From assembly GCA_029820875.1 (NCBI GenBank), contig JALGUK010000060.1:1-11936 (forward strand): DNA of 11,936 nt, written 5' to 3'. This stretch comes from Candidatus Zipacnadia bacterium. Its GTDB lineage: Bacteria > Armatimonadota > UBA5377 > JALGUK01. Shown one piece after another: positions 7,491-11,936 of the stretch. Under the pieces are notes generated by a model. That model was not told the DNA's origin and made no database searches. It saw nothing but the letters and a program-made list of their open reading frames with translations. The translations under genes and the position numbers were made by a program. Position 1 is the stretch's first letter; each line of letters opens with the position of its first letter.

Positions 7491-7519
7491 TTGACAATCC
7501 CAGGCACAACTGGGATAAT
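7491..7519 (+). promoter_or_regulatory. Near-consensus sigma-70 promoter with an operator-like inverted repeat
   Basis: TTGACA (7491-7496) is followed after exactly 17 nt by GATAAT (7514-7519). A perfect inverted repeat, ATCCCAG (7497-7503) and CTGGGAT (7510-7516) around 6 nt, begins directly after the -35 and runs into the -10. Its centre is therefore where a dimeric repressor would block RNA polymerase. The start would be near 7526, giving an untranslated leader of about 210 nt before the gene at 7735. The region also lies 108 bp before the divergent exonuclease start, so one regulator could affect both directions. Confidence 0.65.
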
Positions 7520-7538
7520 ACAGTGCTGTGTGTTCCCC

Positions 7539-7582
7539 TCGGCTGTAGCCGAACGTGACAAAGCTCACGGCCGGTGCCGGCC
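7539..7582. repeat. Cluster of three short hairpins in the divergent intergenic region
   Basis: Three inverted repeats follow one another: TCGGCT-gt-AGCCGA (7539-7552), CGTGA-n6-TCACG (7554-7569) and GGCCGG-tg-CCGGCC (7569-7582). They lie within the leader predicted from the promoter at 7491. None is followed by a T run, so they are not plain terminators. They may be protein-binding sites or leader structure. Confidence 0.4.
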
Positions 7583-7631
7583 TGTAGAGTGTTTGATAGT
7601 ATAGCCGGACAGTTGCCTGCCCGGCCGCAAG

Positions 7632-7637
7632 TATAAT
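7632..7637 (+). promoter_or_regulatory. Possible second promoter (-10 only) upstream of the secreted-protein gene
   Basis: A perfect TATAAT stands about 100 bp before the ATG at 7735. The nearest -35-like hexamer, TTGCCT (7613-7618), is only 13 nt away, which is too close, and there is no TG extended -10. An aaggaggg at 7651-7658 follows, but no gene begins after it. Weak evidence. Confidence 0.3.
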
Positions 7638-7734
7638 CCTGTCCCCTCACAAGGAGGGTAAGCGCTGCTGTTGAATTAAACATCCAAGTGGGCCGTCTAT
7701 GTAATTAATGCTTTTCAAAGGAGGGAATCAGGCG

Positions 7735-8160
7735 ATGAAACGACTTATCAAGCCTTACGGAAGGCTGCTCGTGCCAGCGGTCGTCATCCTTGCTTTCGTT
7801 GCAGTAGTGGTCTTGCTGGTGCCGCCTATTGCCAGCCAAACGACGACCGAGGGGAGTGAAGCGGCTCCGCCACCGCCCAAGATCGAGGCCCACAAGAACG
7901 TCCTTGACGGCCGCGAGGTGGGCGAGGTCTGGATTAATGACAAGGTGGTTATCCGCCTCCAGCGCTCCGCCGGTGGGTACACCAGCTACGAGCGAGCCGA
8001 GAAGGTCGCCGAGCGGCTTCGGGGCCTCGTGGGCAGCGGAGCCGACCCAAGCACACTGTGCCAACCTCAATGCGGCTACACCTATCAATCTTGCGAAGAC
8101 TTGGGCAAATCAAATCCGCACCGCTCTCACCGAATCGCAGCAACCCGGGGAGACAGGTGA
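7735..8160 (+). CDS. Secreted protein, N-terminal part of a frame-broken gene
   Basis: 141 codons, ATG at 7735 with AAAGGAGG 10 nt upstream. A hydrophobic segment (residues 12-33, VPAVVILAFVAVVVLLVPPIAS) is a signal peptide or membrane anchor, followed by a Pro-rich linker. Then comes a small domain: VGEVWINDKVVIRLQ, SAGGYTSYERAEKVAERLRGL. The 'strand, glycine, strand, then RAexvaeRL helix' pattern resembles the N-terminal domain seen before some membrane channels and in uncharacterised secreted proteins. After about residue 108 (PSTL) this frame stops looking like the rest: it becomes Cys/His/Arg-rich and runs to a TGA at 8160. Coding character continues in the +1 frame (next entry). The real gene is therefore probably 7735-8446 with a break near 8058. 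Function not recognised. Confidence 0.6.
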   Translation: MKRLIKPYGRLLVPAVVILAFVAVVVLLVPPIASQTTTEGSEAAPPPPKIEAHKNVLDGREVGEVWINDKVVIRLQRSAGGYTSYERAEKVAERLRGLVGSGADPSTLCQPQCGYTYQSCEDLGKSNPHRSHRIAATRGDR

Positions 8161-8446
8161 GCCGGGCCGAGCCGAGCCGGTGGAGCCGCCCGAGGAGGAG
8201 TACGGTGATAAGTGGGTCCCGATAATCAGTGCCGGGGATGGAATTCACATCGGCGCCGCCCGCGTGAACGGCCCGAAGACGAATCTTGGGCAGGTTCAGG
8301 GCGTGGCGATGGTCGAGCTGAACTGGGACAAGCTCGCGACCGTCAAAATCCGCGTCTACGTCCCTATTTCGACGAAAGTCCCGGGCAAGACGCTTGCGCG
8401 CGTGCAGCGTTGCAGCGTGTCCGCCGTGGGCGACTTCAGGCTTTAG
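8060..8446 (+). pseudogene. Secreted protein, C-terminal part in the +1 frame ('IGAA' domain)
   Basis: From about 8060 the +1 frame reads ANLNAATPINLAKTWANQIR, an acidic Glu/Pro-rich linker, and then a domain from 8213: WVPIISAGDGIHIGAARVNG, LGQVQGVAMVEL, ending VSAVGDFRL and TAG at 8446. The same domain is found in the next gene, which supports this frame being real. The LAxxWAxxIR helix fits the end of the N-terminal domain in the previous entry, so both parts should be one protein. The frame contains no good start near the break; a GTG at 8180 is possible but has no clear ribosome-binding site. The disruption may be a sequencing or assembly error, or a true lesion. No slippery homopolymer or in-frame stop typical of programmed frameshifting is seen at the join. 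Confidence 0.65.
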
Positions 8447-8493
8447 CACGGGCAGGTCGTACAGACGGTTCAACTCAAGCGGAGGTGAAACAA

Positions 8494-8943
8494 ATGGAGC
8501 GGCAAAAACGGCTCACGGCAGCAGCGCTCGTGTTGCTGTTCTCCCTGACAATCCTGGGGGTATGCCAGCAGCAGTCAGCCGCGTTCGGGCTTAAGGTCGG
8601 GGACATGCTCAAGCTCTTCGGGATCGGCTTTGTCGTACAGAAGTTCGGCCCGCAGATTGACAAGTTCATTAATACCGCATTGGCAAACCGGCAGGCGAGG
8701 ATAGAGGGCTCCACGAAAGTGGTTCCCATCCTCCGCGCAGGGCACGATACCGCGATCGGGGCCGCGCAGGTGACAGGCATACAGCGTAAGCTCGACCAGG
8801 TCAAGGCCGTTGCGGAGGTCGAGGTTGTTTTCAAAGGCAGATTGAGAGGGCGCGGGCTGATTCCGGTAGCCACAAAGAACATCACCAAAGTGAAGGGCGT
8901 CGGCGGGACCGGCGTGACAGCCATTATCGACTTCCCGCTGTAG
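8494..8943 (+). CDS. Small secreted protein with the 'IGAA' domain
   Basis: 149 residues, ATG at 8494 with GGAGG 8 nt upstream. A signal peptide covers about residues 1-30 (LTAAALVLLFSLTILGVC...SAA); Cys24 is not in a canonical lipobox (LGVC), so cleavage by signal peptidase I after SAA is more likely. Residues 31-70 are an amphipathic helical part (KVGDMLKLFGIGFVVQKFG, IDKFINTAL). Residues 75-149 are the domain shared with the previous gene: VVPILRAGHDTAIGAAQVTG, LDQVKAVAEVEV, LIPV and a last segment VTAIIDFPL. The gap to the broken gene is 47 nt, so they are probably co-transcribed and arose by duplication of the domain. No known enzyme motif. A periplasmic or envelope role is inferred only from the signal peptide. 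Confidence 0.8.
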   Translation: MERQKRLTAAALVLLFSLTILGVCQQQSAAFGLKVGDMLKLFGIGFVVQKFGPQIDKFINTALANRQARIEGSTKVVPILRAGHDTAIGAAQVTGIQRKLDQVKAVAEVEVVFKGRLRGRGLIPVATKNITKVKGVGGTGVTAIIDFPL

Positions 8944-8991
8944 AAGCGACGCTGACGCATGAGGAGGCCCGGATATAGGTCCTGTATGTAT

Positions 8992-9019
8992 TGCAGGCAG
9001 GAGGCGGCAACTGCCTGCA
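8992..9019. repeat. 8-bp inverted repeat in the leader of the M48 protease gene
   Basis: TGCAGGCA (8992-8999) and TGCCTGCA (9012-9019) are perfect reverse complements around a 12-nt loop that begins GGAGG. It lies 22 bp before the ATG at 9042. As RNA it would be a strong hairpin close to the ribosome-binding site (GGGAGG at 9026-9031). There is no T run, so it is not an intrinsic terminator; it could be an operator, a processing site or a translation control element. Confidence 0.45.
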
Positions 9020-9041
9020 CCGTCGGGAGGGAACGACTGCA

Positions 9042-9779
9042 ATGGCCCGTCGCACGTTTGCAATGATGGCGATGTTTGCAGTGCTTCTGGCGCTGGCAGC
9101 GGCAGGGTGCAAGGGACCGCGCCTGATAAGCACAGAGCAGGAGATCTCAATCGGCCGCGATGTGGCCGAGAACGTACGTGCCGAATATGGTGTTGTGCGC
9201 GATCCGGCCAAGAACTCGCGCGTGACGGCGATGGGTCGGAGGCTGGTGGCGGTGTGCAGCCGCCCGGACCTCCCCTACTCGTTTGAGATACTGGATACGG
9301 ACATCGTCAACGCCTTCGCTGTGATGGGCGGTCCGGTGTTCGTCACGAACGGTCTGCTGGATGCGGCGGGTTCCGACGACGGTGAGGTTGCGAGTGTGCT
9401 CGGGCACGAAATTGCTCACATCACCCAGCGACATGGCGTCCGGCAGCTTGAGAAGGCGATGGGCCTGGCCATGGTCATCGAGCTTCTGACCAGCGGCAAA
9501 AGCTCGGACGTACAGAAGGTGACCACTGTCGCCACTCAGTTGCTCATGCAGGGTTGGAGCCGCGACGACGAGGAGGAGGCGGACGTGGTGGGTATTGACT
9601 ACGCGGTCGCCGCCGGCTTTGATGGTTGGGGACTCGTCAGGTTCCTGGAGATGCTCAGGAGCGAGCATGGGAACCAGTCCAAGTTCGAGGTGTTCTTCAG
9701 CAGTCACCCTTCGTACGAGAATCGCATCGAGCGAATCAGTCAGCACCTTCGCGAGAAGGGGGTGCCGCGTCCGCGGTAG
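9042..9779 (+). CDS. M48-family metalloprotease lipoprotein (BepA/LoiP-like)
   Basis: 245 residues, ATG at 9042 with GGAGG 11 nt upstream. The signal peptide ends at AAAGC, Cys23, consistent with a lipoprotein. Zinc site: HEIAH (residues 122-126, preceded by VLG), with the third ligand Glu in DDEEEADVVG (177-181, by comparison with the ExxAD motif). Other family marks are EISIGRDVAENV (34-45), the strand-loop NAFAVMGGPVFVTNGLL (90-106) and SHPSYENRIERI (221-232). Domain length is usual for single-domain periplasmic M48 peptidases. Relatives degrade or help assemble outer-membrane proteins, so a quality-control role in the envelope is likely; no TPR tail as in BepA is present. It lies 98 nt after the small secreted-protein gene. 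Confidence 0.9.
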   Translation: MARRTFAMMAMFAVLLALAAAGCKGPRLISTEQEISIGRDVAENVRAEYGVVRDPAKNSRVTAMGRRLVAVCSRPDLPYSFEILDTDIVNAFAVMGGPVFVTNGLLDAAGSDDGEVASVLGHEIAHITQRHGVRQLEKAMGLAMVIELLTSGKSSDVQKVTTVATQLLMQGWSRDDEEEADVVGIDYAVAAGFDGWGLVRFLEMLRSEHGNQSKFEVFFSSHPSYENRIERISQHLREKGVPRPR

Positions 9780-9878
9780 GACGCGGCGCCGCGACGGACT
9801 TCACGTGCCGCTGACGGCTATTGCTTCGTCGGAGGTCTGTGGCGGCTGTGACGCCTTCGAGCGGAACACGGGGAGGAC

Positions 9879-11177
9879 ATGGAGCAGCCAAAGCACGGGA
9901 AAAGAGTGCATCTTGTCATCGGAGGCACTTCGCCTGACATTTTCAAGCACGTGCTCACCTTGGCGGACGGCCTCCGACGGCTGGGCTACAATATTCTCAT
10001 CATCGGGCCATTGGACCGGGATGCACGAGTGCAGCTCAACGACCTGGGCTTGTCGTGGGTCAACCTGGCGGTGCCGACTCACGTCCGACTTCGAAGCATT
10101 GCCCGTACCCGTCGAGCCCTCGCCGAGGTGTTCGCGAAGGAAAAGCCCGACATCATCCACTGCCACGGCTACCGGGCGACCGCACTGGCTTCCCGTGCCC
10201 GCTCCGCCTCTTCCGGGTCTGCGTTGATTTGTACGGCGCATACGCTCCCTGTAATCCCCCCGCGGCCGCGTATCGAAGCCATCGCCCGCCGCTACGTTTA
10301 CTCTCACCTCGCGGAATGGGCGGACCGCGTTGTGTGTGTCTCCAACGCCGTTTTGGATGAGCTCGTGAAGTTCGCGCCGGGTGCGCAGTCCGGTTACCGG
10401 ACGGTGTACCCGGGGATTGACCCCCGAGTAGGAGACGTGGACGTAGACCCGGCGGTGAAGAAAGTCCAGCTCGGCCTCGACCCAATGGCCGCCAGCGTCG
10501 GCGTCGTCGCCCCCCTGGTGCCGGACAAAGGAATAGACGTCTTCTTTGAAGCGGCGGCCAGACTCTCCGAGGGCATCGGCAACATAGACTTCGTGGTTAT
10601 CGGAGACGGCCCGGAGCGCGAGCGCTTGGCGGAGCAGGCTCATCAGCTCCATCTGACCGGCAGCGTTGTGTTTCTCGGGGAGCGCCCGGACGTGCCCGAA
10701 ATTCTCGCCGCGCTCGATGCCGTGGTCATCCCGAGCCGACAGGAGGCCTTCAGCTACGTGGCGCTTGCGGCTCTCGCGATCGGGACCCCGCTGATTTCTA
10801 CCACCGCCGGAGCACTGCCGGAGATACTGGGCGATGCCGAGAGGGTGCAACTGGTTCAGCCTGAAGACCCCGAAGGGATGGCGCAAGCCATCTTAAGGGT
10901 GCTCAATGAGGTGCCCGGGGATGATGAGATGACGCCCTTTGCCGCCTCTGCCATTGACACTCTTTCCGGCGAGCTGTCCCCATCGGTTGACATAACGATG
11001 CGCAAGGACGAGTACGATCTTGACGAAATGGACCTCGAACGCAGACGGACGGATGAGCAAACTGGCCGTGCCGCATCCGGACGACGACTGGTTCGGGAGC
11101 GCTTCACCGTCGGGCGATTCATCAATGAGATGCGGGCCGTGTATGATGAAGCTTGCGCCGCCCGTGCACAAGGCTGA
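9879..11177 (+). CDS. GT4-family glycosyltransferase (GT-B fold) with an altered EX7E motif
   Basis: 432 residues, ATG at 9879 directly after GGGGAGG. The N-terminal Rossmann domain begins VHLVIGGTSPDIFKHVLTLAD and includes DIIHCHGYRA (91-100). The middle contains VVCVSNAVLDEL (151-162) and YPGID (177-181). The C-terminal donor domain has VVAPLVPDKGID (209-220), VVIGDGPERERL (239-250), VVFLGERPDVPEI (263-275) and SRQEAFSYVAL...GTPLIST (286-308). In GT4 enzymes the last segment carries E-x7-E; here the first is Glu289 but the second position is Ala297. There is also an acidic/charged insert of roughly 50 residues (about 346-400) before the last helix RRLVRERFTVGRF. It probably adds a sugar to a lipid- or polymer-linked acceptor at the inner membrane; donor and acceptor unknown. 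It lies 99 nt after the M48 gene. Confidence 0.88.
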   Translation: MEQPKHGKRVHLVIGGTSPDIFKHVLTLADGLRRLGYNILIIGPLDRDARVQLNDLGLSWVNLAVPTHVRLRSIARTRRALAEVFAKEKPDIIHCHGYRATALASRARSASSGSALICTAHTLPVIPPRPRIEAIARRYVYSHLAEWADRVVCVSNAVLDELVKFAPGAQSGYRTVYPGIDPRVGDVDVDPAVKKVQLGLDPMAASVGVVAPLVPDKGIDVFFEAAARLSEGIGNIDFVVIGDGPERERLAEQAHQLHLTGSVVFLGERPDVPEILAALDAVVIPSRQEAFSYVALAALAIGTPLISTTAGALPEILGDAERVQLVQPEDPEGMAQAILRVLNEVPGDDEMTPFAASAIDTLSGELSPSVDITMRKDEYDLDEMDLERRRTDEQTGRAASGRRLVRERFTVGRFINEMRAVYDEACAARAQG

Positions 11178-11184
11178 CCGGGCC

Positions 11185-11201
11185 GTCTGCGGCAGACTTT
11201 T
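11185..11201 (+). terminator. Short intrinsic terminator after the glycosyltransferase gene
   Basis: GTCTG (11185-11189) and CAGAC (11193-11197) pair around a 3-nt loop and are followed by TTTT (11198-11201), 8 nt after the stop. The stem is short and the T run brief, so termination may be partial. A new promoter begins 16 nt later, which supports a transcription boundary here. Confidence 0.5.
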
Positions 11202-11216
11202 GCGCCTCCGAGTTGC

Positions 11217-11245
11217 TTGACAACCTCAGGCCTTTGCGCTAACCT
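11217..11245 (+). promoter_or_regulatory. Sigma-70 promoter of the TPR-CAP gene
   Basis: Consensus TTGACA (11217-11222) is followed after exactly 17 nt by TAACCT (11240-11245). The start would lie near 11252, leaving about 77 nt of leader before the ATG at 11329. The -35 is perfect and the -10 moderate. Confidence 0.6.
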
Positions 11246-11328
11246 CCAGCCCAGGCTCCTTTAGTGCGGCAACGTGTGTTCAGCTTGCAATAGCGTGCGT
11301 TACATTGTCCGAGGTAGGCGGTGCAACT

Positions 11329-11664
11329 ATGCGGCGAAGGCGAATCGAGCTTGCGGTCGGGCTATTGTCAGGGTTGCTGGCAATGGCGGCGCTTTGTGCG
11401 AGCGCCGACTCGGCGTCAACCTCCCCCAAAAGGCTGAGCGCATCCCTGCCGTCCTTGGAGCGGTCCGCACAGGCTTATCAGTATTATAAGAGTGCAATCA
11501 AAGCTCTCGCACAGGGGGAGCTGGACGCTGCAATCGAGTCGGCCCAAGAAGGCCTCGATACACTTCCGAACTGGGTCGAGCTGCGCAACCTCATGGCCGA
11601 TTGCCTGGTGCTGAGCGGTCGCAAGGACGAGGCCATCGTCGAGTACCGCATCTCTGGTATTTGA
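11329..11664 (+). CDS. Secreted TPR protein, N-terminal part of a frame-broken TPR-CAP gene
   Basis: 111 codons. ATG at 11329; the ribosome-binding site is weak (GAGG/AGGCGG upstream). A signal peptide covers about residues 1-29 (RRRRIELAVGLLSGLLAMAALCASA). Residues 49-82 are a full 34-residue TPR (YKSAIKAL...GELDAAIESAQEGLDTLP). A second TPR starts at 83 (LRNLMADCLVLSGRKDEAIVEYRI) but is cut by TGA at 11662-11664 after 29 positions. The +1 frame completes it with LVFEPAN and continues into a CAP domain (next entry), so the full gene is probably 11329 to beyond the window. Confidence 0.7.
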   Translation: MRRRRIELAVGLLSGLLAMAALCASADSASTSPKRLSASLPSLERSAQAYQYYKSAIKALAQGELDAAIESAQEGLDTLPNWVELRNLMADCLVLSGRKDEAIVEYRISGI

Positions 11665-11936
11665 GCCTGCGAACATCCACGCCGAGCAAGCTCTTATAGA
11701 CCTGGGCTACTCACGCCGGAAAGTGTCGAAAACCGCTCCCTTTGAGCGCCTGCTCGCGGAGCTGATTAACAGGGAACGCGTAACCCGCGGGCTTAGTCAG
11801 CTCGTTTTGCATCCGACGCTTTCCGAGGTTGCTCGTGTACACAGTGTTGAGATGCGGGACCGCCATTATTTCTCTCATATCTCCCCGACCCCTGACCGCC
11901 GGACCATGCTCGACCGCTTCCTCGCTCGTTTCGCCG
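11651..11936 (+). pseudogene. CAP (SCP/YkwD-like) domain, continuation of the TPR gene in the +1 frame, cut by the right edge
   Basis: The +1 frame reads SLVFEPANIHAEQALIDLGYS and then FERLLAELINRERVTRGLSQLVLHPTLSEVARVHSVEMRDRHYFSH to the edge (sequence given in part). The pattern 'LlelINreR...GL..L...p.L..vAr.hS.dM....yFsH' is the start of the bacterial CAP superfamily (YkwD-like). The conserved His of RVHS and of FSH are present. Secreted bacterial CAP proteins are common but mostly of unknown function. There is no separate start with a ribosome-binding site between the two parts, which argues for one broken gene and not for two genes. Confidence 0.65.

Noticed and set aside
7226..7561. A 111-codon minus-strand reading frame overlapping the exonuclease start, with codon use that looks partly coding (LRAEVISLRPEKRFLYSKDV)
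   Set aside because: Its only starts are TTG/GTG without a ribosome-binding site, it overlaps the conserved N-terminus of the exonuclease by about 150 bp, and I recognise no family. It could be a remnant, but the evidence is too thin.
8056..8064. Programmed +1 frameshift at the break in the secreted-protein gene
   Set aside because: There is no in-frame stop or slippery homopolymer at the join, and the first frame runs on for about 100 nt before stopping. Error or mutation is simpler.
9801..10886. 361-codon minus-strand reading frame opposite the glycosyltransferase
   Set aside because: It has His/Arg-rich content without a family match, and the plus-strand frame encodes a clear GT4 enzyme.

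Overview
The DNA is G+C-rich with G/C-ended codons and densely packed genes. It appears to come from an uncultured or poorly known double-membraned (diderm) bacterium. The best evidence for an outer membrane is a secreted protein with an SLH domain, a collagen-like stretch, a coiled coil and a barrel-like C-terminus ending in Phe. The SLH-anchored porin, the HEAT-repeat lipoprotein and a pair of small secreted proteins with an 'IGAA' motif would suit a lineage such as Armatimonadota or another deep diderm phylum. That placement is a guess from gene content. No rRNA, tRNA, CRISPR array or insertion sequence was found.

The left part (1-7383) is transcribed on the minus strand in three blocks. 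Block one reads GTG-started M20 metallopeptidase, then a sugar isomerase-like gene cut by the window edge. Block two is the single SLH/collagen/barrel gene (1951-3513). It has a clear sigma-70 promoter, a leader of about 225 nt that can fold and carries a 7-nt complement of its own Shine-Dalgarno sequence, and an intrinsic terminator. Block three reads YprB/MrfB-like exonuclease, then MtaA-like UroD-family methyltransferase, then HEAT-repeat lipoprotein, with 58-nt gaps, so it is probably co-transcribed.

A divergent intergenic region (7384-7734) separates the halves. It holds a near-consensus plus-strand promoter (TTGACA-N17-GATAAT) whose spacer begins with one arm of an inverted repeat and whose -10 overlaps the other, as expected of a repressor operator.

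The right part (7735-11936) is on the plus strand. First come two small secreted proteins sharing a C-terminal domain; the first is broken by a frame change. Next come an M48-type metalloprotease lipoprotein and a GT4 glycosyltransferase that lacks the second Glu of the usual EX7E motif. After a weak terminator and a TTGACA-N17-TAACCT promoter there is a secreted TPR-CAP (SCP/YkwD-like) gene, also broken by a frame change and cut by the right edge. The plus-strand products and two of the minus-strand products point to the cell envelope. I see no mobile element or defence island. The points most worth a second look are the regulated-looking leader of the barrel gene, the operator-like promoter, the shared 'IGAA' domain pair and the two frame breaks.
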